From positions 62,001 through 126,000 of the forward strand of contig NZ_QCZH01000004.1 of assembly GCF_003097655.1 (NCBI RefSeq): a DNA stretch of 64,000 nucleotides, given 5' to 3'. Of this stretch, positions 55,377-64,000 are shown piece after piece. The first letter of the stretch is position 1. The number at the start of each line of letters is the position of its first letter. Made by a program: the position numbers and the translations under genes. The notes under the pieces are model-generated. The model did no database searches. It was not told the origin of the DNA and was given only the letters and a program-made list of their open reading frames with translations. This DNA comes from Flavobacterium laiguense (GTDB lineage: Bacteria; Bacteroidota; Bacteroidia; Flavobacteriales; Flavobacteriaceae).

Positions 55377-56042
55377 ATGAAGGATTTAAAAACAATATTC
55401 TCATTCTTATTTCTTGCATCTCTAATCAGTTGTGGTGGCAAAAATGAAGCTGAAGAAAAAAACAAAAAAGAAACCAGTTTGTCTGAAACTTCTAAAGTTA
55501 TTTCAGATAGTATGAACACTGAGCTTTCAAACGACACTAGTACCGTAAAATTCACTCACGGGAATTTCAACACATCAAGTAGTTCCGCAAGCAACACAAA
55601 AGATTCTGGCAAAAACAATATGGATAAACGAAATAGCGAAACAAGCATTTCATCCCCAACAAAAGAAGCCGAAACTGTCATCAATTCTCCTTTACGAAAC
55701 CTATTAAAACAGGCACAAACAGGAAAATCATACACCAAAAAAGAGCTTATTGAAGAATACAAGTTCCCCAAAGAAGCGGTTGACCTCATCAAACAAGTAA
55801 CTTGTGTAGGTTCTAATAAATTATATTTCAAATGGGGCAATACCTGGATTGCTGAAAAAGTATCTGATGCCGAATTCGAAAACGACACATTGATTTTCAC
55901 CTTCAAACAAAACAAAACTTACGTATCTGGCGGTGCCATCGGAATAAAGTACAATAAAAAATTATACACTGATTTGATACTTAATAACGGAGCAGCCTAT
56001 ATTCCTACCGTAAAAGGCTACCACTGGGATATTAATAAATAA
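55377..56042 (+). CDS. Predicted lipoprotein of unknown function
   Basis: Protein of 221 residues with a lipoprotein signal (IFSFLFLASLISCGGKNEAE; lipid-modified Cys about 20). The following 90 residues are rich in S, T, N, K and E and probably disordered. The C-terminal 110 residues are a compact domain (TKKELIEEYKFPKEAVDLIK, LYFKWGNTWIAEKVSD, VSGGAIGIKYNK) that I do not recognise. The stop codon overlaps the start of the next gene by 1 bp (TAATGG), so it is coupled to the tag gene although the functions seem unrelated. Confidence 0.8.
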   Translation: MKDLKTIFSFLFLASLISCGGKNEAEEKNKKETSLSETSKVISDSMNTELSNDTSTVKFTHGNFNTSSSSASNTKDSGKNNMDKRNSETSISSPTKEAETVINSPLRNLLKQAQTGKSYTKKELIEEYKFPKEAVDLIKQVTCVGSNKLYFKWGNTWIAEKVSDAEFENDTLIFTFKQNKTYVSGGAIGIKYNKKLYTDLILNNGAAYIPTVKGYHWDINK

Positions 56043-56605
56043 TGGACAAAGAACTTACAAGATGCGGCTGGTGCAATTCCAGCGAATTATATCAAAAATA
56101 CCACGACGAAGAATGGGGCGTTCCCGTGTATGAAGACACCAAACTATTTGAATTTCTACTCTTAGAAACTTTTCAAGCAGGTTTGAGTTGGATCACAATC
56201 CTCAACAAAAGAGAAAATTTCAGAGCAGCCTTTGACGCATTCGACTATAAAAAAATAGCCAACTATTCCGAAGACAAAATTCAGGATCTACTACAAGATG
56301 CGGGTATCATTCGCAACCAGTTAAAAGTGCGCTCAGCAGTTTCCAATGCCATTGCCTTTATGAAAGTTCAGGATGAATTTGGCAGTTTTTCCAAGTATAT
56401 CTGGGGTTTTACAGACGGAAAACCCATTGTAAATAATCGAAAAAGCCTAAGCGAAGTTCAAGCCACAACTCCCCTATCAGACGCCATCAGCAAAGATTTA
56501 AAAAAACGCGGATTCAAATTCGTAGGTTCAACTGTAGTTTACGCACACATGCAAGCCACGGGCATGGTTGATGATCACGTAGCCGATTGCTGGAAGAGGA
56601 ATTAG
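56042..56605 (+). CDS. tag: DNA-3-methyladenine glycosylase I
   Basis: Base-excision repair enzyme that removes 3-methyladenine, 187 residues. Diagnostic features are the N-terminal zinc-site cysteine in RCGWCNSSELYQKYHDEEWG, the catalytic region LFEFLLLETFQAGLSWITIL, and the C-terminal HMQATGMVDDHVADCW with the remaining zinc ligands. The gene starts within the stop of the lipoprotein gene. Confidence 0.96.
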   Translation: MDKELTRCGWCNSSELYQKYHDEEWGVPVYEDTKLFEFLLLETFQAGLSWITILNKRENFRAAFDAFDYKKIANYSEDKIQDLLQDAGIIRNQLKVRSAVSNAIAFMKVQDEFGSFSKYIWGFTDGKPIVNNRKSLSEVQATTPLSDAISKDLKKRGFKFVGSTVVYAHMQATGMVDDHVADCWKRN

Positions 56606-56718
56606 ATCACAGAAAGCAGGTTTCAGAAAGCAGATTTCACTTTTCAGAAATATCACAAAAACATCTAAGCAGCAATAAGTTTAAACATTAAACTTTTAAA
56701 CTATTAAACTTTTTTAAT

Positions 56719-56726
56719 TACATTTG
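56719..56726 (+). promoter_or_regulatory. Putative -7 box of the thi operon
   Basis: TACATTTG fits TAnnTTTG immediately before the TPP aptamer, giving a start near 56733. Upstream there is only an A/T-rich stretch, with no clear TTG at -33. Confidence 0.5.
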
Positions 56727-56732
56727 TTTCCA

Positions 56733-56811
56733 ACTTTAGGGGTGTCTACAATTGTAGGCTGAGATTTTACCCTCTGAACCTGATCTAGTTCATACTAGCG
56801 TAGGGAAAAGT
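56733..56811 (+). promoter_or_regulatory. TPP riboswitch aptamer (THI element)
   Basis: The thi-box consensus is clear: GGGGTG, then CTGAGATTTTACCCTCTGAA, CCTGATCTAGTTCATACTAG and CGTAGGGAA. The closing P1 helix is ACTTT (56733-56737) with AAAGT (56807-56811). It precedes thiS and the other thiamine synthesis genes, which should be repressed when thiamine pyrophosphate is abundant. Confidence 0.95.
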
Positions 56812-56849
56812 AAGATGACTTCCGTGTACCATTGCGTGTACTCCTGTAG

Positions 56850-56892
56850 CCATTCCTAAAGTATAACCTATACTAAATTCAAAAAGGAATGG
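56850..56892 (+). promoter_or_regulatory. Start-codon-masking stem of the thi operon (putative expression platform)
   Basis: CCATTCCT (56850-56857) is complementary over 8 nt to AGGAATGG (56885-56892), which contains the ribosome binding bases and the thiS ATG. An inner hairpin AGTATA-ACC-TATACT (56860-56874) lies between them. The nested structure would hide the thiS start; no T run follows, which favours translational control. Confidence 0.55.
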
Positions 56893-57095
56893 AACTAAAA
56901 ATCAACAATCAAACCAAACAATTTCCCCTTGACAGTCTCACTGTACAAGCACTTCTTGACTTAGAAATTCCCGAAAAACAAAACGGAATTGCTATTGCCA
57001 TAAACAATACTGTTATTCCAAAAACCCATTGGAATTCCCATTTTATAACAGAAACCGACGACATCTTAATCATTTCAGCAACCCAAGGGGGATAG
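56889..57095 (+). CDS. thiS: Sulfur carrier protein ThiS
   Basis: Ubiquitin-like sulfur carrier of 68 residues ending in the required C-terminal Gly-Gly (ISATQGG), which ThiF adenylates and which is then thiocarboxylated to supply sulfur for the thiazole ring. The N-terminal motif MELKINNQTKQFP and the IAIAINNTVIPKTHW segment fit the family. It is the first gene of the thiamine operon, directly behind the riboswitch. Confidence 0.95.
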   Translation: MELKINNQTKQFPLDSLTVQALLDLEIPEKQNGIAIAINNTVIPKTHWNSHFITETDDILIISATQGG

Positions 57096-59029
<1,934 letters not shown>

Positions 59030-59158
59030 GAATTAAGATTGGAGTATTAAGTATCAAGTTTTTAACAATGAGACAATCCTCACTTCTTTATACTTAATAC
59101 CCCCCTTCCTAACACTCCTGTCTTAATACTTAATACTCCCCATCTTAATACTCTTTAA
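59030..59158. repeat. TATTAAGTAT-type repeat spacer between thiC and the first thiE-like gene
   Basis: The spacer has GAGTATTAAGTATCAAG on the left and TACTTAATACC, TAATACTTAATACTCC and TTAATACTC on the right. These are inverted and direct copies of ATTAAGTATTAAG-like units that can form a long hairpin in the transcript. Confidence 0.6.
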
Positions 59159-59770
59159 ATGATTGTAATTTCAAATCCTATTTCAGTAGCTAACGAAATC
59201 AACATCATCCATTCTCTTTTTGAGGAAGGATTGGTGTCATTTCATGTTCGGAAGCCCTATTTTGGAATTTCTGAAATGAAACAATTTCTACTAGCAATCA
59301 ATCCCAAGTATAGAGATCGTTTGGTTTTACACAGTCATCATGATTTAGCAGAAGAATTAAGCATAAAGCGCATTCACTTTAGCGAAAGCGAAAGAAAATC
59401 CACACTAATACAGCCAAATAGAGTGCCATTTGACACATTCAAAAGCCAAGAATTTCGATTGAGTACATCGGTTCATACCATTAAAGATTTCAACACATTG
59501 GATGACAGTTTCAACTATGCCTTTTTGAGCCCAGTTTTTCCCAGTATTTCGAAAGAAAATTATACTTCGAAAACAGATTTATTTGAAGAAATAAAAAAAA
59601 GAGAAAAATTTACAACTCAACTCGTTGCATTGGGCGGAATGAACTCAAATACAATAAATCAAACATTGGAAAATGGCTTTGACAGAGTGGCTCTTTTGGG
59701 AACCATTTGGAACAGTAAGAATCCAATTAAAAACTTTAAATTATGTCAGAGAATCGTCCAATCGTTTTAA
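59159..59770 (+). CDS. Thiamine-phosphate-synthase/TenI-like protein, divergent
   Basis: TIM-barrel protein of 203 residues related to ThiE and TenI. SVHTIKDFNTL and YAFLSPVFPSISKENYTSKT match the corresponding ThiE/TenI regions, and VALGGMNSNTI the phosphate-binding loop. Where canonical ThiE has NDxxxLA...DGVHLG the sequence is HSHHDLAEELSIKRIHFSE, so substrate-binding residues have diverged. It lacks the histidine that, as I recall, serves as catalytic residue in Bacillus TenI (GHVF; here SPVF). A genuine thiE is two genes further on. It overlaps thiD by 28 bp. Role unresolved; perhaps a thiazole tautomerase or accessory protein. Confidence 0.8.
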   Translation: MIVISNPISVANEINIIHSLFEEGLVSFHVRKPYFGISEMKQFLLAINPKYRDRLVLHSHHDLAEELSIKRIHFSESERKSTLIQPNRVPFDTFKSQEFRLSTSVHTIKDFNTLDDSFNYAFLSPVFPSISKENYTSKTDLFEEIKKREKFTTQLVALGGMNSNTINQTLENGFDRVALLGTIWNSKNPIKNFKLCQRIVQSF

Positions 59771-60498
59771 GTATAGCAGGTTTCGATCCTTTGGGTGGCG
59801 CAGGAGTATTGGCAGACATCAAAACTTTTGAGCAACATAAAGTGTATGGATTTGCCATCAACACGGCAAATACAATACAAACCGAAAATGAATTCCATAG
59901 AATACAATGGACTCCTATTGACTTCGTTGTAGAATCCATAATAACATTTTTGAATAATTATCCAGTCAAAGCGGTCAAAATTGGCATTGTACCCTCATTG
60001 GGTTATTTGAATGAAATCATTATTTTTCTGAAAAAACATTCGCCAACTATCAAAATTATTTGGGATCCCATTTTAAAATCCACAACCGAATTTGATTTTT
60101 TAACCCTTTCGAACCAACAAATTTTAATCGATATTTTAAATCAAATCGATTTGATTACTCCAAATTTCAATGAAATCAGACAATTTAATCTCGAAGAAAA
60201 AAATGCAGATACTATTGCAAACTCTTATTCCCATTATTGTTCTGTTTTACTAAAAGGCGGGCATAATCCCAACGAAATAGGCGTTGATTATCTATATTCC
60301 CAAAATGGCATTTATAGGTATTCACCCAAAACCGACAATTGTCACGAAAAACATGGGTCTGGCTGCGTACTTTCCTCGGCAATTACAGCCAATCTTGCAT
60401 TGGGGCAAAACCTAAAAACGGCTTGCGAAAATGCAAAAATATACACAGAGAACTATTTATTATCTAATTCAACTAAACTAGGATTTCATTATGTATAA
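59743..60498 (+). CDS. thiD: Hydroxymethylpyrimidine/phosphomethylpyrimidine kinase
   Basis: Ribokinase-like kinase of 251 residues that phosphorylates HMP and HMP-phosphate. Signatures are SIAGFDPLGGAGVLADIKTF at the N-terminus, IWDPILKSTTEFDFL, and the anion-hole/catalytic loop HGSGCVLSSAITANLALG. It overlaps both neighbours (28 bp upstream, 8 bp downstream), indicating tight coupling. Confidence 0.96.
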   Translation: MSENRPIVLSIAGFDPLGGAGVLADIKTFEQHKVYGFAINTANTIQTENEFHRIQWTPIDFVVESIITFLNNYPVKAVKIGIVPSLGYLNEIIIFLKKHSPTIKIIWDPILKSTTEFDFLTLSNQQILIDILNQIDLITPNFNEIRQFNLEEKNADTIANSYSHYCSVLLKGGHNPNEIGVDYLYSQNGIYRYSPKTDNCHEKHGSGCVLSSAITANLALGQNLKTACENAKIYTENYLLSNSTKLGFHYV

Positions 60499-61129
60499 TA
60501 AACTACAGTACATTTCCCAAGGAGACACGATCAAAGAGCAATTGTACAACATCCAGCAAGCGTTGGATAGCGGATGTGATTGGATTCAGCTGCGATTCAA
60601 GAATCAAAAAGCAAAAAAGTCATTTGCTTTGGCCGAAGCCGTACATTTTTTGTGTGAAGAATACCTAGCCAACTTCATCATCAACGACGATGTGCATTTA
60701 GCCGAACAAATGGCTGCCGATGGTGTTCATCTAGGACTTTCGGACATGAGCATTTTAGAAGCACGAGCTATTTTAGGCAATACCAAAATCATCGGAGCAA
60801 CCGCAAACACCTTTGTAGACGTAACAAATCATATCAATAACGGTTGTGATTATATTGGGTTAGGGCCTTTTCAATTCACAAAAACCAAAGACAATTTAAG
60901 TCCAATTTTAGGGCTGGACGGCTATCGATCTATTATAGACCAACTCAATCCTACGCAAAAAGAAACGCCCATTTATGCCATTGGGGGTATTACATTAGAA
61001 AATGTGGATGCACTCATGACTACAGGGATTCATGGCATTGCGGTTTCGGGAATCATCACCCGAAGCGAGCATAAAAACAAAATCATAACTGAACTTAACG
61101 AAAAATTATATGGCAATGTCATTGTTTAA
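60491..61129 (+). CDS. thiE: Thiamine-phosphate synthase
   Basis: Joins HMP pyrophosphate and thiazole phosphate to form thiamine monophosphate; 212 residues. Canonical motifs are present: [60 protein letters not shown] and [12 protein letters not shown]. It is therefore the functional synthase of the operon, in contrast to the divergent paralogue upstream. Confidence 0.96.
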   Translation: MYNKLQYISQGDTIKEQLYNIQQALDSGCDWIQLRFKNQKAKKSFALAEAVHFLCEEYLANFIINDDVHLAEQMAADGVHLGLSDMSILEARAILGNTKIIGATANTFVDVTNHINNGCDYIGLGPFQFTKTKDNLSPILGLDGYRSIIDQLNPTQKETPIYAIGGITLENVDALMTTGIHGIAVSGIITRSEHKNKIITELNEKLYGNVIV

Positions 61130-61886
61130 AATAGGAGACAGAACGCTAAAATCCAGACTGTTTTTAGGAACTGGGAAATTTGGATCCAACACAGAAATGG
61201 AAGAAGCGATTCTGGCTTCCGAAAGCGAATTGGTAACTGTAGCGCTAAAAAGAATTGATTTAGAAACCGACACCGATGCTATTTTAAATCACCTAAAACA
61301 CCCCCGAATTAATTTATTGCCCAACACTTCGGGAGCGCGAAATGCCAAAGAAGCGATCTTTGCCGCCCAACTGGCTAGAGAAGCTTTAGAAACCAATTGG
61401 TTAAAACTCGAAATTCATCCCGACCCGAAATATTTAATGCCAGATGCCATAGAAACCCTAAAAGCAACTGAAGCATTGGCAAAATTGGGATTCATTGTTT
61501 TACCCTACATCCATGCCGATCCCGTTTTGTGCAAACATCTGGAAAATGCGGGAACGGCGGCGGTAATGCCGTTGGGCTCTCCTATTGGCAGTAATAAAGG
61601 ATTAAAAACGATAGATTTCTTAGAAATAATTATTGAACAAAGTAAGGTTCCTGTCATAATTGATGCGGGTATTGGCGCTCCCTCTGATGCAGCCAAGGCT
61701 ATGGAACTTGGAGCCGATGCCGTACTGGTCAACACCGCAATTGCTGTAGCCGGTAATCCTAAATTTATGGCCGAAGCTTTTAAGGAAGCTGTAATCGCTG
61801 GACGAAAAGCCTTTGAAGCCAAACTGGGACAGCAATACAAACAAGCTGTTGCTTCTAGTCCATTGACGGCTTTTTTGTATGAGTAA
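61116..61886 (+). CDS. thiG: Thiazole synthase
   Basis: TIM-barrel enzyme that assembles the thiazole phosphate from deoxyxylulose phosphate, dehydroglycine and ThiS thiocarboxylate. About 256 residues with [13 protein letters not shown], the Schiff-base lysine region [16 protein letters not shown], and the phosphate-binding motifs [19 protein letters not shown] and [10 protein letters not shown]. Two ATGs (61110 and 61116) are possible; the second directly precedes [15 protein letters not shown]. The start overlaps the end of thiE. Confidence 0.97.
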   Translation: MSLFKIGDRTLKSRLFLGTGKFGSNTEMEEAILASESELVTVALKRIDLETDTDAILNHLKHPRINLLPNTSGARNAKEAIFAAQLAREALETNWLKLEIHPDPKYLMPDAIETLKATEALAKLGFIVLPYIHADPVLCKHLENAGTAAVMPLGSPIGSNKGLKTIDFLEIIIEQSKVPVIIDAGIGAPSDAAKAMELGADAVLVNTAIAVAGNPKFMAEAFKEAVIAGRKAFEAKLGQQYKQAVASSPLTAFLYE

Positions 61887-61896
61887 GTATCTTTAA

Positions 61897-62012
61897 ATTA
61901 ACCGCAAAGAGCACAAAGATTTACGCAATCCCGATAGTTATCGGGACGCAAAGCTTTGCGAACTTAACTTTAGAAATAAAACATAAACCTTTGCGACCCT
62001 TGCGGTAAAAAA
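61897..62012. repeat. Composite palindromic element between thiG and thiH
   Basis: The outer ends TTAACCGCAAAGAGCACAAAG and CCTTTGCGACCCTTGCGGTA are imperfect reverse complements. Inside lie TCCCGATAGTTATCGGGA (61929-61946) and directly next to it the perfect palindrome CGCAAAGCTTTGCG (61947-61960). The TCCCGA core is shared with the element at 15684-15703. Confidence 0.75.
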
Positions 62013-62021
62013 CTAAACATT

Positions 62022-63200
62022 ATGGAAACATTCAAATCGGTTTTTGGAGATTATGATTGGGACACCATTCAATCCAAAATATACCAAACGACCACCAAAC
62101 AAGTCGAACAGGCATTAGCGAAAAGCAAAAGAAATCTAGACGATTTTATCGCTTTGATTTCGCCTGCAGCAACAACTTATTTGGAGCAAATGGCACAAGA
62201 ATGCCACGAGCTGACCAAAAAACGCTTTGGTAAAACCATTCAAATGTATGCTCCGTTGTATTTGAGCAATGAATGCCAAAACATTTGTACCTATTGTGGG
62301 TTTAGTTTAGACAATAAAATTAAACGCAAAACATTATCAGATGCTGAAATAAAGCTAGAAGTAGAGTCTTTGAAAGAAGCGGGTTTTGATCATGTCTTAT
62401 TGGTCACGGGAGAAGCCAATTACACCGTAAACATTAATTATTTTCTAAATGCGATTGAACAAATAAAAAATGATTTCTCAACTATATCTGTAGAAGTACA
62501 ACCGCTGTCCACCGAAGAATATCAGCAACTACATGAAGCTGGGGTTTATTCGGTTTTGGTATATCAAGAAACCTATCATCAGGAAGTGTATAAAAAATAT
62601 CACACCAAAGGCAAAAAATCCAATTTTGATTTTCGACTGGAAACACCCGACAGAATCGGGAAAGCAGGAATTCATAAAATTGGATTGGGCGTATTATTAG
62701 GTCTGGAAGATTGGCGAACGGATAGTTTTTTTAATACTTTGCATTTGGATTACTTACAGAAAACCTATTGGCAGACAAAATATTCGGTTTCTTTTCCGAG
62801 ATTACGTCCAGCCGAGGGAATTATTGAACCCAACTTTATTATGGACGACAAAGATCTCACTCAATTGATTTGCGCATATCGCTTGTGGAATGAAGATTTG
62901 GAAATTTCTATATCTACCCGAGAGAACGAAAATTTCAGGAATAACATCATTCCAATTGGAGTGACGAGCATGAGTGCGGGATCTAAAACCAATCCGGGCG
63001 GTTACGTTGTTGACCCGCAATCTCTGGAACAATTTGAGATTAGCGATGAGCGCTCGGCTCAAGAAATAGCCAAAATAATTAGTAATAAAGGATATGAAGC
63101 TGTTTGGAAAGACAATCCTTATCTAGTCACCTCACCCCAACCCTCTCCAAAGGAGAGGGAGCCTAAATCTAAAATCGTTAATCATCATTCAACAATCTAA
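62022..63200 (+). CDS. thiH: 2-iminoacetate synthase
   Basis: Radical SAM enzyme that cleaves tyrosine to dehydroglycine for thiazole formation. It carries the CxxxCxxC motif in NECQNICTYCGFSLDNKI (about 88-95), VEVQPLSTEEYQQLHEAGVY and the C-terminal SMSAGSKTNPGGY. The natural end of the protein seems to be near GYEAVWKDN; the last 25 residues (TSPQPSPKEREPK and on) come from a palindromic repeat at 63142-63160 that has been read through. The gene is otherwise intact at 392 residues. Confidence 0.95.
   Translation: METFKSVFGDYDWDTIQSKIYQTTTKQVEQALAKSKRNLDDFIALISPAATTYLEQMAQECHELTKKRFGKTIQMYAPLYLSNECQNICTYCGFSLDNKIKRKTLSDAEIKLEVESLKEAGFDHVLLVTGEANYTVNINYFLNAIEQIKNDFSTISVEVQPLSTEEYQQLHEAGVYSVLVYQETYHQEVYKKYHTKGKKSNFDFRLETPDRIGKAGIHKIGLGVLLGLEDWRTDSFFNTLHLDYLQKTYWQTKYSVSFPRLRPAEGIIEPNFIMDDKDLTQLICAYRLWNEDLEISISTRENENFRNNIIPIGVTSMSAGSKTNPGGYVVDPQSLEQFEISDERSAQEIAKIISNKGYEAVWKDNPYLVTSPQPSPKEREPKSKIVNHHSTI
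63131..63165. repeat. CCCTCTCC palindromic repeat within the thiH 3' end
   Basis: Perfect hairpin CCCTCTCC-AAA-GGAGAGGG (63142-63160), flanked by CCTCACCCCAA. I recognise the encoded SPQPSPKERE as the translation of a short interspersed repeat found in many Bacteroidota genomes; the recognition is from memory. Confidence 0.75.
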
Positions 63201-63206
63201 AATCCC

Positions 63207-63917
63207 ATGAGTATAGTTCAAGATTATTTAAGATACAACCGCCAAATGATGCTGCCCGAAATAGGCGATTCGGGACAAGAAAAATTAAAAAAAGCCAAAG
63301 TCTTAGTCATTGGTGCCGGAGGATTGGGCTGCCCAATATTACAATATATTGCTACGGCAGGAGTTGGTACCATTGGCATAGTCGATTTTGACAAAATTGA
63401 GCTTCATAACTTACACCGACAAATTCTATATACCGAGAACCAAGTGGGACAAAGCAAAGCAACAACTGCACAAAAAGTATTGGAGACGTTGAATCCTTTG
63501 ATTACCGTTATGGCTATCGAAGAAAAATTAACCTCCGAAAACGCAATCCGAATCATGCAAGATTTTGATTTTATTGTGGATGGATCCGATAATTTTGAAA
63601 CCCGTTATTTGGTAAACGACACCTGTGTCACTCTAGGAAAAACATTGGTTTACGGAAGTATTCTAAAATTTGAAGGGCAACTGGCTGTTTTCAATCACAA
63701 TGGAACAAAGAACCTTCGGGATTTATTTCCGGAACCACCCAACCCAAAAGATGTCCCAAATTGCAACTTGAATGGTGTGTTGGGAACATTACCCGGAATC
63801 ATCGGCACTATGATGGCGCATGAAACCTTAAAACTGATAATGGATTTACCAACATTAGAAAATGAATTGGTATTGTTTAGTACTTTGAATTGGAGTTTTA
63901 CAAAGTTGAAATTTTAA
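63207..63917 (+). CDS. thiF: ThiF/MoeB-type adenylyltransferase
   Basis: E1-like enzyme of 236 residues that adenylates the ThiS C-terminus. The ATP-binding region is VLVIGAGGLGCPILQYIATA, followed by VGTIGIVDFDKIELHNLHRQ and the catalytic-cysteine region NCNLNGVLGTLPGIIG. DGSDNFETRYLVND matches the family. The two CxxC pairs that bind zinc in the E. coli proteins are not visible. Last gene of the operon; 6 bp after thiH. Confidence 0.93.
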   Translation: MSIVQDYLRYNRQMMLPEIGDSGQEKLKKAKVLVIGAGGLGCPILQYIATAGVGTIGIVDFDKIELHNLHRQILYTENQVGQSKATTAQKVLETLNPLITVMAIEEKLTSENAIRIMQDFDFIVDGSDNFETRYLVNDTCVTLGKTLVYGSILKFEGQLAVFNHNGTKNLRDLFPEPPNPKDVPNCNLNGVLGTLPGIIGTMMAHETLKLIMDLPTLENELVLFSTLNWSFTKLKF

Positions 63918-63962
63918 AAACAAGTCTTAATCGTAATTCGTAATATATTACAAAAAATAAAA

Positions 63963-64000
63963 ATGGCACACAGATAACACAGATTGAGCGGATTTACACT
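63963..64000. repeat. Partial interspersed repeat at the window edge
   Basis: GGCACACAGATAACACAGAT followed by TGAGCGGATTTACAC, with internal CACAGATaACACAGATT duplication. It resembles a common Bacteroidota intergenic repeat and continues beyond the edge. Confidence 0.4.

Overview
The window is chromosomal DNA of a low-GC member of the Bacteroidota, most likely a Flavobacterium or a close relative. The evidence is a SprA-type translocon protein of the type IX secretion system (T9SS), a T9SS C-terminal sorting domain on a leucine-rich repeat protein, a complete alternative complex III operon followed by cytochrome oxidase genes, and recurring TAnnTTTG / TTTG promoter boxes with few strong Shine-Dalgarno sequences. 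No prophage, CRISPR array, plasmid gene or intact insertion sequence is visible. This is essentially a core-genome segment with scattered short intergenic repeats.

Layout. 1-9.7 kb (minus): a partial outer-membrane protein (probably the gliding protein RemB), deoC, a VanZ-like gene, gcvH and the giant sprA. 9.7-15.6 kb (minus): ruvA, a malic enzyme/phosphotransacetylase fusion, a CBS-pair protein, queG and ruvB. 15.7-27.2 kb (minus): one long respiratory operon, actA-actB-actC-actD-actE-actF-cox2-cox1, which would carry electrons from menaquinol through alternative complex III to an aa3-type oxidase. 27.4-33.7 kb: a SPOR-domain protein, an MTA/SAH nucleosidase, and the rimP-nusA-infB translation/transcription cluster, whose short leader holds a terminator-like hairpin. 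33.9-45.5 kb: a tandem universal stress protein, tRNA-Gln, a 1091-residue DUF2723 membrane protein, a polysaccharide deacetylase, a thioredoxin-fold protein without its cysteines, a membrane metallophosphoesterase, polA, a small exported protein and a LacI-type regulator. 45.8-48.8 kb (plus): rplM-rpsI and rpsB-tsf, with a structured leader before rpsB. 48.8-56.6 kb is the most accessory-like part: a T9SS-secreted LRR protein bracketed by two near-identical terminators, a frameshifted PAP2 phosphatase, an MFS transporter, an exported Ppx/GppA-like protein, a lipoprotein and a 3-methyladenine glycosylase. 56.7-63.9 kb (plus): a thiamine operon, thiS-thiC-(thiE/tenI-like)-thiD-thiE-thiG-thiH-thiF, under a TPP riboswitch.

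How the parts connect. SprA is the outer-membrane exit channel for cargo such as the LRR protein at 49-51 kb. The thiamine operon carries both the pyrimidine and thiazole branches plus the coupling enzyme. I found no convincing new multi-gene system. The most interesting signals are regulatory RNA structures (rimP leader, rpsB leader, and a start-codon-masking stem after the TPP aptamer), the duplicated terminator around the LRR gene, two proteins that depart from their families (cysteine-less thioredoxin, exported Ppx-like), and several palindromic intergenic repeats, one of which has extended the 3' end of thiH.
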